A stretch of DNA of 64,000 nucleotides, from assembly GCF_009708075.1 (NCBI RefSeq), contig NZ_WMBT01000001.1, forward strand, positions 1 to 64,000, in the 5' to 3' direction. This document shows, in pieces, positions 56,020-64,000 of the stretch (positions are counted from its first letter, which is position 1; every line of letters begins with the position of its first letter). The position numbers and the translations under genes were made by a program. The notes beneath the pieces are model-generated. The model was not told the DNA's origin and did not search any database. It saw only the letters and a program-made list of their open reading frames with translations. The stretch is from Paracoccus lichenicola (lineage in GTDB: Bacteria; Pseudomonadota; Alphaproteobacteria; Rhodobacterales; Rhodobacteraceae).

Positions 56020-58803
56020 TTGGCCGACCTGCCCGACGCGACCATCCTGCAAAGCGCCCCGGCCCTGCCCGGGGCGCATCCGATCTTTGACCCCGCCCGA
56101 TTTCTGCCGATCCTGGACCAGGCCCTTGCCGGCCTGACCGAGCGCAAGGACATCCGCGCCCGCACCGTGGCGCTGTTGTCCGAGGCGCGGGCCGGGGCCA
56201 TGGCGGCGATCGAGGCGGGCCTTGCCAGCCATCCCCGCGCCGCGCGCGAAACCGTCCGCGCCATCGCCAGCCTGACGGACGGCATCGTCATCGCATCCCA
56301 CCACGTTGCAACCACCCGCCTGCATCCGCAGCAATCCCCCTCGGACGCCGAAAGGCTGGCGGTGCTGGCCGTGGGCGGCTATGGCCGGGCGGAAATGGCG
56401 CCGGCGTCCGACGTGGACCTGCTGTTCCTGACGCCGTGGAAGATCACCGCCTGGGCCGAAAGCGTGGTCGAATCCATGCTGTACATCCTGTGGGATCTGA
56501 AGCTGAAGATCGGCCATTCGATCCGCAGCGTGGATGACTGCATCCGCCTGGGCGCGGGCGACATGACCATCCGCACCTCGCTTGTGGAACACCGCCTGGT
56601 CACGGGCCACGCCCCCCTGGCCGGGGAATTGCGCGAACGCCTGTGGGTCGAGCTGTTCTCGAAGACCGTTCCCGAATTCATCGAGGCCAAGCTGGATGAA
56701 CGCGCCGCCCGTCACCAGCGCCAGGGCGGGCAGCGGTATGTCCTGGAACCCAACGTCAAGGAGGGCAAGGGGGGCCTGCGCGACCTCCAGACCCTCTACT
56801 GGATCGCGAAATACATCCACCGCGTGGACCGCGCGGTCGAGCTGGTCGATCTGGGCGTCTTCACGCGCGAGGAACACGGGGCCTTCTGGCAGGCCGAGGA
56901 TTTCCTGTGGGCCGTGCGCTGCCACCTGCACCTGATCGCGGGACGCCCCGTGGATGTCCTGTCCTTCGACATGCAGGTCGAGGTGGCGCGGCGCATGGGC
57001 TATCGCGACACATCGGCCCGGCGCGGGGTCGAGTATTTCATGCAGGACTACTTCCGCCACGCCACCCATGTAGGCGAGTTGACCCGCGTCTTCCTGACGG
57101 AACTCGAGGCCCGCCACGTCCGCAGCGCCCCCTTTCTGGGCCGCCTGTTCCGCCGCCGCCGCAAGCTGCGGGACGGCTTCACCGACAACCACGGCCGGCT
57201 GAGCATCACCAACGATGCCGAGTTCCTGAAGGATCCCCTGAACATCCTGCGCCTGTTCGAGGAGGCGCTGCGCACCGGCATCCTGATCCACCCCGACGCG
57301 ATGCGCCTGGTCGCGGCCAACCTGGATCTGATCGACGACAAGGTGCGGTCGGACCCCGAGGCCACCCGCATCTTCATGGATCTGCTGCTCAAGCACGGCA
57401 ACCCGGAACGGGGCCTGCGCCGCATGAACGAGCTGGGCGTGCTGGCGGCCTTCATCCCGGAATTCGAGCCGGTGGTGGCGATGATGCAGTTCAACATGTA
57501 TCACCACTACACAGTGGACGAACATTCGATCCAATGCGTCGCGGCGCTGGCCGAGATCGAGCGGGGCGAGCATCCCGAGGATCTGCCCCTGTCCAGCGCG
57601 ATCATGGAATCCGGCATCAACCGCCGCGTCCTGTATCTGGCGACCCTGCTGCACGACATCGGCAAGGGCCGGCGAGAGGATCACTCGATCCTGGGGGCGC
57701 GGCTGGCGCGGCGGATCGCGGCGCGCTTCGGCTTTCCCCAAGACGACATCGACACGGTGGAATGGCTGGTCCGCAACCACCTGCTGATGTCGGACGTGGC
57801 GCAGAAACGCGACATCGCCGACCCCCGCACCCTGCGCGACTTCGCCAAGGCGGTGAAGACGCGCAGGCGGCTGGACATGCTTCTGGTGCTGACGGTGTGC
57901 GACATCCGCGGCGTCGGTCCCGGCACCTGGAACAACTGGAAGGCCGCGCTGCTGCGCAAGCTGCACCAGGAGACCGCCCTTGTCCTGGAAAACGGCATGG
58001 AGGACCTGAACCGCGACCGCCGCCAGAACGAGGCCAAGCGCAGCCTGCGCCACATGCTGATCGCCAAGGGGTGGGACGCGCGGGCGATCCGGGCCGAGTT
58101 GGGGCGGCATTACGACAGCTATTGGTCGGGCCTTCCGACCGAAACGCAGGCCACATTCGCCGAACTGCTGAACGGCATCGGCCCAGACGAAATCCGCACC
58201 GACCTGCGCGCCGACACCCACCGCGACGCGACGCGCGCGGCCTTCGTGCTGTCCGACCATCCGGGCATCTTTTCCCGCCTGTGCGGGGCGCTGACGCTGA
58301 TGGGCGCGAACGTGGTCGATGCGCGGACCTACACGACGCGCGACGGCTTTGCGACCGCCGTCTTCTGGGTCCAGGATCCCGACGGCAGCCCCTTCGACGA
58401 AGACCGGATGCCCCGGCTGCGCCAGAAGATTCTCAGCATCCTGAAGGGCGAGATCGTCGCGCGCGAGGCCTTTGCCACCCGCGACAAGCCCAAGAAGCGC
58501 ACGCGGGAATTCAAGTTCCCCACCCATGTCACCTTCGACAACGAAGGCAGCGACATCTATACCATCATCGAGGTCGATACCCGCGACCGCCCGGGCCTGC
58601 TTTACGACCTGACGCGGACGCTGGCGGCGAACCATATCCAGATCGTCAGCGCCGTGATCGCGACATTCGGCGCGCAGGTGGTGGACAGTTTCTACGTCAA
58701 GGATATGTTCGGCCTGAAACTGCACAGCGACGCCAAACGCGACGCGCTGGAAAAGAAACTGCGCGCGGCCATCGCCGACGGGGCAAAACGGGCAGAGGCT
58801 TGA
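56020..58803 (+). CDS. glnD: bifunctional PII uridylyltransferase / uridylyl-removing enzyme
   Basis: GlnD senses glutamine and modifies the PII signalling proteins. The 927-aa protein has the nucleotidyltransferase motif GGYGRAEMAPASDVDLLFL near residue 115, the removing HD domain with HDIGKGRREDHS near 546, and two C-terminal ACT domains (ending near 835 and 920). The start is a TTG at 56020. It overlaps nothing but sits two bases behind the lipoprotein stop, so a common transcript with it and murJ is likely. Confidence 0.96.
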   Translation: MADLPDATILQSAPALPGAHPIFDPARFLPILDQALAGLTERKDIRARTVALLSEARAGAMAAIEAGLASHPRAARETVRAIASLTDGIVIASHHVATTRLHPQQSPSDAERLAVLAVGGYGRAEMAPASDVDLLFLTPWKITAWAESVVESMLYILWDLKLKIGHSIRSVDDCIRLGAGDMTIRTSLVEHRLVTGHAPLAGELRERLWVELFSKTVPEFIEAKLDERAARHQRQGGQRYVLEPNVKEGKGGLRDLQTLYWIAKYIHRVDRAVELVDLGVFTREEHGAFWQAEDFLWAVRCHLHLIAGRPVDVLSFDMQVEVARRMGYRDTSARRGVEYFMQDYFRHATHVGELTRVFLTELEARHVRSAPFLGRLFRRRRKLRDGFTDNHGRLSITNDAEFLKDPLNILRLFEEALRTGILIHPDAMRLVAANLDLIDDKVRSDPEATRIFMDLLLKHGNPERGLRRMNELGVLAAFIPEFEPVVAMMQFNMYHHYTVDEHSIQCVAALAEIERGEHPEDLPLSSAIMESGINRRVLYLATLLHDIGKGRREDHSILGARLARRIAARFGFPQDDIDTVEWLVRNHLLMSDVAQKRDIADPRTLRDFAKAVKTRRRLDMLLVLTVCDIRGVGPGTWNNWKAALLRKLHQETALVLENGMEDLNRDRRQNEAKRSLRHMLIAKGWDARAIRAELGRHYDSYWSGLPTETQATFAELLNGIGPDEIRTDLRADTHRDATRAAFVLSDHPGIFSRLCGALTLMGANVVDARTYTTRDGFATAVFWVQDPDGSPFDEDRMPRLRQKILSILKGEIVAREAFATRDKPKKRTREFKFPTHVTFDNEGSDIYTIIEVDTRDRPGLLYDLTRTLAANHIQIVSAVIATFGAQVVDSFYVKDMFGLKLHSDAKRDALEKKLRAAIADGAKRAEA

Positions 58804-58807
58804 ACAC

Positions 58808-60340
58808 ATGAAATCGGGACTGGTGCGGGGATTCCTTTCGGTAGGGATCTGGACCTTCGTGTCGCGCTTGTCGGGCTTTGTCCGCGACATCCTGATGGCC
58901 GCCTGGCTGGGCAGCGGGGCCGTGGCCGACGCCTTCTTCGTCGGCCTGTCGCTGCCCAACATGTTCCGCCGCTTCTTCGCGGAAGGCGCCTTCAACACCG
59001 CCTTCGTGCCCATGTTCGCCAAGAAGCTGGACGACCGCGCGGACGCGCAACGTTTCGCGTCCGAGGCGTTCTCGGGCCTCTTGATGTCCGTGCTGATCCT
59101 GTCGGCGGTGGCGATGATCTTCATGCCGGGGCTGGTCTGGCTGATGGCCTCGGGCTTTGCGGGGGACGAACGGTTTCCGCTGGCGGTCCAGTATGGCCGG
59201 ATCATGTTTCCCTATATCCTGCTGATCTCGCTGGCCTCGATGATCTCGGGCGTGCTGAACGCGAACGGCCGCTTCACCGCCGCCGCCGCCGCGCCGGTGC
59301 TGCTGAACCTGCTGTTCATCGCCGCCATGGCGGTGGCGTGGTGGCAAGGCTGGGACGTGGGCCTGACGCTGGCCTGGGCCACCCCGCTGACCGGGATCGC
59401 GCAGCTTGCGCTGGTCTGGTGGGACGCGCGCCGCACGGGCTGGTCCTTCCGCCTGCAGCGCCCGCGCCTGACGCCCGACATGCGCCGCCTGCTGGCCGTC
59501 GCCCTGCCTGCCGCCTTCGCGGGGGGCGTGGTGCAGATCAACCTGCTGGTCGGCCGCCAGGTCGCCAGCCATTTCGAAGGCGCGATTTCCTGGCTGTCCT
59601 ATTCCGACCGCCTGTATCAGCTTCCCCTGGGCGTCGTGGGCGCGGCCGTGGCCGTGGTGCTGCTGCCCGAACTGTCGCGCCGGTTGCGGGCGGGCGATCA
59701 CGCGGGCGGCCAGTCCGCCTATTCCCGCGCGACGGAATTCGGGCTGTTCCTGACCCTGCCCGCCGCCTTCGCCATCGCCGTGATCGCCGAACCGATGGTC
59801 CGCACCTTGTTCCAGCGCGGCGAGTTCACGGCCTATGATACCACCCAGACCGCCCGCGCCCTGGTCGTCTATGCCTGCGGCCTGCCCGCCTTCGTGCTGC
59901 AGAAGATCCTGCAACCGCTGTATTTCGCGCGCGAGGATACGAAGACCCCGTTCCGCTATGCCGTGTGGTCGATGATCGTCAACGCCATCGTCGCCTTTGG
60001 CCTGATGCCCTCGCTGGGTTTCCTGGCCGCCGCCCTTGGCACCACGGTCGCCGCCTGGATCATGGTCGCGCAGCTGTGGTGGGGCACCCGCGCCATGGGC
60101 GATGCCGCCCGCGCCGACGACCGCCTGCGCCGCAAGACGCCGCTGATCGTGCTGTCATCGGCGCTGATGGCGGGGGCCTTGTGGGCGATCATGGGCTGGC
60201 TGGACCGGGCGGATGCCGGGCGCGTTGCTGGCCTGGCGATCCTGGTCTTCGGCGGGGCCGCGATCTATTTCACGCTCAGCTTCGCGACGCGCGCCTATCG
60301 GCTGTCGGACCTGAGGGCGGCGGTCCGGCGGGGGCGTTGA
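58808..60340 (+). CDS. murJ: lipid II flippase
   Basis: MurJ moves lipid II across the inner membrane for peptidoglycan synthesis. The 510-aa protein has about fourteen hydrophobic segments and the family start VGIWTFVSRLSGFVRDILMAAWLG, with the essential arginines at RLSGFVRD and RFFAEGAFNTAFVP. It starts four bases after glnD and is probably cotranscribed with it. Confidence 0.96.
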   Translation: MKSGLVRGFLSVGIWTFVSRLSGFVRDILMAAWLGSGAVADAFFVGLSLPNMFRRFFAEGAFNTAFVPMFAKKLDDRADAQRFASEAFSGLLMSVLILSAVAMIFMPGLVWLMASGFAGDERFPLAVQYGRIMFPYILLISLASMISGVLNANGRFTAAAAAPVLLNLLFIAAMAVAWWQGWDVGLTLAWATPLTGIAQLALVWWDARRTGWSFRLQRPRLTPDMRRLLAVALPAAFAGGVVQINLLVGRQVASHFEGAISWLSYSDRLYQLPLGVVGAAVAVVLLPELSRRLRAGDHAGGQSAYSRATEFGLFLTLPAAFAIAVIAEPMVRTLFQRGEFTAYDTTQTARALVVYACGLPAFVLQKILQPLYFAREDTKTPFRYAVWSMIVNAIVAFGLMPSLGFLAAALGTTVAAWIMVAQLWWGTRAMGDAARADDRLRRKTPLIVLSSALMAGALWAIMGWLDRADAGRVAGLAILVFGGAAIYFTLSFATRAYRLSDLRAAVRRGR

Positions 60341-60361
60341 TGCCTGCGGACCGCCGCGCGC

Positions 60362-61117
60362 CTATCGGGCCGTATAGCCGCCATCGACCAGGTGATAGGA
60401 TCCGGTGATGAAGCTGGCCAGGTCCGACAGCAGATACAGCACCAGCGAGGCCACCTCGTCCGCCGTGCCCAGGCGTCCAAGGGCATGTTGCGTGGCCAGG
60501 TAATCCAGCGTCGCCTTGTCCAGGTTCTCGTCCAGCATCGGCGTGCTGATGAAGCCCGGCCCGACCCCGTTCACCCGAATCCCGTCGGCTGCATGATCCA
60601 GCGCCCCCGTCTTGGTCAGGCCGTTCACGCCATGCTTGGCCGCGACATAGGCCGGCGACCCGGCAAGGCCCACCGAACCCAGGATGGACGAGACGTTGAC
60701 GATGGCCCCGCCCCCGGCCCGTTTCATCGCGGGAATGGCAAAGCGCATCCCCAGGAAGACCCCGGTCAGGTTCACGTCGATGACCTTCTTCCAGGCGTCC
60801 ACGGGATACTCGCCCGCCTTCCCCTGCGCCCCGCCGATCCCGGCATTGTTGACCATGTGCGACAAAGATCCCGTCCTGTCCTCGGCAAAGCGCACCAGCG
60901 CCTCGACATCCTGCTCGCTGGCGACATCGGCGGCGCAGGCATGGGCGCTGCCGCCCGCGGCGGTGATCGCATCCGCGACCTTCTGCGCGGCTTCCAGCTT
61001 CATGTCTGACACGATGACCGTGCCGCCGGATGCCGCATAGCCTTCGGCGATCGCCTTGCCGATGCCGGAGGCGGCCCCTGTCACGATGCCCGTCCTGCCT
61101 GCGAATTCGATCTTCAT
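60362..61117 (-). CDS. short-chain dehydrogenase/reductase
   Basis: A 251-aa classical SDR. It has TGAASGIGKA for NAD(P), NNAG, the catalytic Ser in VNVSSILGS, and Tyr and Lys in YVAAK. It closes with the Pro-Gly segment GPGFISTPM. The acidic residue after the second strand (VSDMKLEAAQ) suggests NAD. Substrate unknown; homologues act on 3-oxoacyl or sugar alcohols. The start MKIEFAGRTG at 61117 is the natural one. Confidence 0.9.
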   Translation of the reverse strand: MKIEFAGRTGIVTGAASGIGKAIAEGYAASGGTVIVSDMKLEAAQKVADAITAAGGSAHACAADVASEQDVEALVRFAEDRTGSLSHMVNNAGIGGAQGKAGEYPVDAWKKVIDVNLTGVFLGMRFAIPAMKRAGGGAIVNVSSILGSVGLAGSPAYVAAKHGVNGLTKTGALDHAADGIRVNGVGPGFISTPMLDENLDKATLDYLATQHALGRLGTADEVASLVLYLLSDLASFITGSYHLVDGGYTAR

Positions 61118-61166
61118 CGGATGTCCTTTCCTTGCTGGAAGATGGCTGATGGTGCCACGGAAATCG

Positions 61167-61868
61167 TCAACGCGCCCTGATCTGGCGCAACACCCGCTGC
61201 ACCCCGCCATCCACCAGCACGAAGCTGAGCAGGAAGCCCGCGCCGAACCCCGCGATCTCGGCGATCCAGCCATAGCCCGCGCCGCCGAAGACGATGCCGA
61301 AGACCAACTGAAACGCCAGCAGCATCCCGATCAGGGTAAAGGCGCGCATCCGGTTGGCATGAACCGCCCCCAACCGCGACCACAGCAGAAAGGTGAAGGC
61401 GCCCACCAGCCCATAGACCGCCGGATAGCCGCCGATCAGCGGCCCCGGCCGCCCCGGCAGGGCCGAGATCACCGCCGTATAGACCAGCGCCCCGCCGATG
61501 GCCGACCCCAAGAACAGCGCCACGACCGCCCAGGGCCGGAACTCGCGCGCGATCATGTTGCCAAGCGCCAGGGTGAAGACGACCACGAACAGCGCATGGG
61601 TGAACGAGGTGTTGACGAAGCTGTAGGACAGGATGCGGTAAGCCTGGTCCCAATCGACCGCGCCGACCTGCCACATGCGCTGCACCATCTCGGGCGCGAA
61701 GGCGGTCATCTGCATCGCGCTCAGCCGCAGGCCCACGCCCTGCGCGCCGCCGATCAGGCCGGTCTGGCCCAGCAGGAACACGATCTCGCCCGCGATGGCG
61801 GGCAGGGCCAGCGCCCAGAGAACCGCCGGCAGCGGGTTGAGCGGAGAGACGGGCATGGCCTGGCGCAT
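61167..61868 (-). CDS. rhomboid-family membrane protein lacking catalytic residues
   Basis: A 233-aa protein with six hydrophobic segments in rhomboid order, including THALFVVVFTLALGNMIAREFRPW for the second and third helices. In active rhomboids the fourth helix has G-x-S-G and the sixth has His. Here the fourth reads GGYPAVYG (Tyr148 in place of Ser) and the sixth reads WIAEIAGFGAG (Glu204 in place of His). It is therefore probably a pseudoprotease. It sits beside the SDR gene on the minus strand and diverges from trpS. Confidence 0.8.
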   Translation of the reverse strand: MRQAMPVSPLNPLPAVLWALALPAIAGEIVFLLGQTGLIGGAQGVGLRLSAMQMTAFAPEMVQRMWQVGAVDWDQAYRILSYSFVNTSFTHALFVVVFTLALGNMIAREFRPWAVVALFLGSAIGGALVYTAVISALPGRPGPLIGGYPAVYGLVGAFTFLLWSRLGAVHANRMRAFTLIGMLLAFQLVFGIVFGGAGYGWIAEIAGFGAGFLLSFVLVDGGVQRVLRQIRAR

Positions 61869-61943
61869 CGGGTTTCCTTCGCGGTTGCGGTCCTTGCGGC
61901 CAAGGGCTAAGCCAACCGCACGGAAAATCCAAGCAGGCCCGCC

Positions 61944-62978
61944 ATGACCGAGACGACAAAGACCCGTTTCACCCCGCGCATCTTCTCGGGGATCCAGCCC
62001 TCGGGCGGGTTGACGCTGGGCAATTACCTGGGCGCGCTCAAGCGTTTCGCGGCGCTGCAAGGGGGCGAGGCCCAGACGATCTATTGCCTGGTGGACCTGC
62101 ACGCGATCACCGTCTGGCAGGATCCCGAAACCCTGCGCCGCAACATCCGCGAGGCCGCGGCGGCCTTCATGGCGGCAGGCGTGGATCCCGCGCAGTCGGT
62201 CCTGTTCAACCAGAGCCAAGTCAGCGCCCATGCCGAAATGGCCTGGCTTTTCAACACGGTCGCCCGCGTCGGCTGGATGTACCGGATGACGCAGTTCAAG
62301 GACAAGGCGGGCAAGAACACCGAAAACGTCAGCCTGGGCCTGCTGGCCTATCCCGCACTGATGGCCGCGGACATCCTGACCTATCAGGCCACCGCCGTGC
62401 CGGTGGGCGAGGATCAGAAGCAGCATCTGGAACTGACCCGCGACATTGCCGCCAAGTTCAACCACGACTATGGCGTCGAGCAGTTCCCGATCACCGAACC
62501 GCTGATCGAGGGGGTGGCGACCAAGGTCATGTCGCTTCGGGACGGATCGAAAAAGATGTCGAAATCGGACCCCTCGGACGCAAGCCGCATCAACCTGACC
62601 GACAGCGCCGACGCCATTGCCCAGAAGATCCGCAAGGCCCGCACCGACGCCGACCCCCTGCCCGGCAGCACCGACGGGCTGAAGGACCGCCCCGAGGCAC
62701 GGAACCTGGTCAACATCTATGCCGCCCTGGCGGACGAAACGCCCGACCAGGTGCTGGCGCGCTTCGAGGGCCAGGGCTTCGGCGCCTTCAAGCCCGCGCT
62801 GGCGGACCTGGCCGTCGCCTCGATGGAGCCGATCACCCGGCGGATGAACGACTACATGGCCGATCCGGCGGAAATCGACCGGATCCTGGGCCAGGGCGCA
62901 GTGCGCGCGGACGAGATCGCGACCCCGATCCTGGAGCGCACCAAGGAAATCATGGGCCTGCTGCGCACCCGGCCCTGA
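61944..62978 (+). CDS. trpS: tryptophanyl-tRNA synthetase
   Basis: TrpS charges tRNA-Trp. The 344-aa class I enzyme has the HIGH-like [14 protein letters not shown] near residue 20, the tryptophan pocket [16 protein letters not shown], and [10 protein letters not shown] near 210. GCAGGCCC precedes the ATG at 61944. It ends with a terminator. Confidence 0.98.
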   Translation: MTETTKTRFTPRIFSGIQPSGGLTLGNYLGALKRFAALQGGEAQTIYCLVDLHAITVWQDPETLRRNIREAAAAFMAAGVDPAQSVLFNQSQVSAHAEMAWLFNTVARVGWMYRMTQFKDKAGKNTENVSLGLLAYPALMAADILTYQATAVPVGEDQKQHLELTRDIAAKFNHDYGVEQFPITEPLIEGVATKVMSLRDGSKKMSKSDPSDASRINLTDSADAIAQKIRKARTDADPLPGSTDGLKDRPEARNLVNIYAALADETPDQVLARFEGQGFGAFKPALADLAVASMEPITRRMNDYMADPAEIDRILGQGAVRADEIATPILERTKEIMGLLRTRP

Positions 62979-62998
62979 TTTTCGGGAAGCTGAAGAAA

Positions 62999-63029
62999 CC
63001 GCCGATGCGGACGTGTCGGCGGCTTTTTC
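62999..63029 (+). terminator. Rho-independent terminator of trpS
   Basis: A seven-base stem CCGCCGA / TCGGCGG with a ten-base loop is followed by CTTTTTC, 21 bases after the trpS stop. Confidence 0.8.
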
Positions 63030-63101
63030 ATGCCGTGGTTGACCAAGGGTGCGGCATCACCCGACCGAAACAATCAACTATCTGATTTTGCTTGTTTTCT
63101 C

Positions 63102-63210
63102 TTGCATGACGCCTGAACGCGGGCTAGAAGAAAGGCAACAGCCAGCCAGCCTTTCCGCAAGCCAGCTTGTGAACACCAGCCAGCCTTCCGCCCGCCCGTG
63201 TTCAGACAAG
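63102..63210 (+). ncRNA. candidate small RNA with C-rich stem-loop
   Basis: A promoter-like pair TTGCAT (63102-63107) and TAGAAG (63125-63130) with 17-base spacing faces right although the downstream gene is on the other strand. The predicted transcript, from about 63137, has repeated CAGCCAGC units and a stem CTTGT-GAACAC (63166-63176) with GTGTTC-AG-ACAAG (63198-63210), enclosing a 21-base C-rich loop. It could base-pair with ribosome sites. No clear terminator was found, and no homologue is known to me. Confidence 0.4.
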
Positions 63211-63252
63211 ACCGCCAGCAAGACAGCACAGCGCCATCCTGCCAGCCGCGTC

Positions 63253-64000
63253 CTACAGGGAGTTCATCACCTCTGCCGCGATCTCGAAGCTGCGCAGCCG
63301 CGCCGCATGGTCGTGGATCTGTCCGGTCAGGATCACCTCGTCCGGCCGGTATTGCGCGATCAGCGCCTGAATCTGGTCCTTCACCTGCACCGCATCGCCG
63401 ACCGCACTGATCTTCAGCGCCCCATCGACCATGTGCCGCATCTGCGGGCCGATCTCGCCGTCCAGGTCGCGCACCGGGCGCGGCAGCTTGCCGGGCATCC
63501 CGGTCCGAAGCCGCGCAAATGCCAGTTGCATCGAGGTCCGCAGATACCGCGCCTCCTCGGCCTCATCGGCGGCAAAGACATTGACCGCGATCATGACCCG
63601 AGGCTGGTCGTTCCACGGGCCGGGGCGGAAACGGTCGCGATAGATGGCGATGGCCTGCTCCATATCCCCCGGCGCGAAATGGCTGGCAAAGGCATAGGGC
63701 AGCCCCAGATGCGCGGCCAGTTGCGCGCCGAACAGGCTGCTGCCCAGGATCCAGACCGGGACATTCGTCCCCTCGCCCGGCAGCGCGCGCACCGCGGCGC
63801 CGGGACGCTCGGGACCAAGATAGTCCAGCAACTCGACCACGTCCTGCGGAAAGCTGTCGGCCATCGGGTCGCGCCGCAGCGCGCGGATGACGGCACCGTC
63901 CCCGCCCGGCGCCCGGCCAAGGCCCAGGTCGATGCGATCCGGGAATGCAGTGGCCAGAGTGCCAAACGCCTCGGCCACGGTCAGCGGCGCGTGGTTCGGC
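63253..64000 (-). CDS. luciferase-like flavin-dependent oxidoreductase, C-terminal part (partial)
   Basis: The gene runs off the right edge; only the C-terminal 248 residues are seen. They follow the LLM-class pattern (bacterial luciferase fold): [61 protein letters not shown] and the closing [27 protein letters not shown]. These enzymes bind FMN and oxidise various compounds; the substrate is unknown. Confidence 0.9.
   Translation of the reverse strand, partial: PNHAPLTVAEAFGTLATAFPDRIDLGLGRAPGGDGAVIRALRRDPMADSFPQDVVELLDYLGPERPGAAVRALPGEGTNVPVWILGSSLFGAQLAAHLGLPYAFASHFAPGDMEQAIAIYRDRFRPGPWNDQPRVMIAVNVFAADEAEEARYLRTSMQLAFARLRTGMPGKLPRPVRDLDGEIGPQMRHMVDGALKISAVGDAVQVKDQIQALIAQYRPDEVILTGQIHDHAARLRSFEIAAEVMNSL

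Noticed and set aside
55789..59205. 1138-codon minus-strand open frame opposite glnD
   Set aside because: Antisense shadow of glnD and murJ, which have complete family motifs.
63137..63250. CRISPR-like repeats
   Set aside because: The CAGCCAGC units are short, irregular and without equal spacers, and no cas genes are nearby.

Overview
The window is dense, G+C-rich chromosomal DNA from an alphaproteobacterium of the Rhodobacteraceae, most likely Paracoccus or a close relative. This rests on the codon use, on lineage-typical small proteins (DUF2125, the phasin-like 99-aa protein, the 47-aa membrane protein before gap, an NDUFS4-like complex I subunit) and on gene pairs such as hisC-tyrC and rsmI-yraN facing an LppC-type lipoprotein. 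About 65 genes are packed on both strands with short gaps and many 1-11 base overlaps. I see no phage, insertion sequence, CRISPR array or rRNA operon. This is mostly core chromosome with a few accessory spots.

Layout. 0-4.1 kb: start of pyruvate carboxylase, uvrA, two membrane proteins. 4.19-4.6 kb: tRNA-Gly(GCC) with promoter and terminator, then a non-coding stretch rich in inverted repeats. 4.6-12.5 kb: TetR regulator, dimethylglycine/sarcosine-type dehydrogenase, panC-panB, an MFS exporter, a 2-hydroxyacid dehydrogenase, an SH3 protein. 12.5-17.7 kb: M3 peptidase, a low-G+C gene with a J-like HPD motif, MoeB fused to membrane helices, dut, a crotonase remnant, a glutathione transferase. 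17.7-23.9 kb: leucine/isovalerate catabolism (mccA, mccB, ivd) interrupted by ompW and an LprI-family gene. 24.1-27.7 kb: hisC-tyrC, DUF2125, chaC. 27.7-35.3 kb: a stator-like MotA/ExbB plus OmpA/MotB pair, YihY, an unknown membrane protein, purB, a lone fliG, a 47-aa membrane protein. 35.4-42.8 kb: gap, pyrC-pyrE, dnaB, NDUFS4-like subunit, sodC, small secreted proteins, cmk. 42.8-47.5 kb: tsf and rpsB, hemolysin III-like protein, KDPG aldolase, MFS transporter. 47.5-53.3 kb: xseA, purD, prs, an isomerase/hydrolase pair, an H-type lectin. 53.4-62.98 kb: yraN-rsmI diverging from an LppC-like lipoprotein, then glnD, murJ, an SDR, a rhomboid-fold protein without catalytic residues, trpS. 63-64 kb: a non-coding stretch with a promoter-like sequence and a stem-loop, then the end of a luciferase-like oxidoreductase.

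The nucleotide genes (purB, purD, prs, pyrC, pyrE, dut, cmk) and the translation genes (rpsB, tsf, trpS, tRNA-Gly) are scattered housekeeping functions. The most system-like items are the rotary stator-like pair with a long coiled-coil B subunit lying 3.3 kb from a lone FliG, and the leucine operon whose promoter carries a perfect 14-base palindrome over the predicted transcription start. The interrupting ompW has an FNR-type box. I found no complete new defence or biosynthetic system. The best leads are the stator-like pair, the J-like low-G+C gene, the candidate small RNA at 63.1 kb and the structured repeats behind tRNA-Gly.
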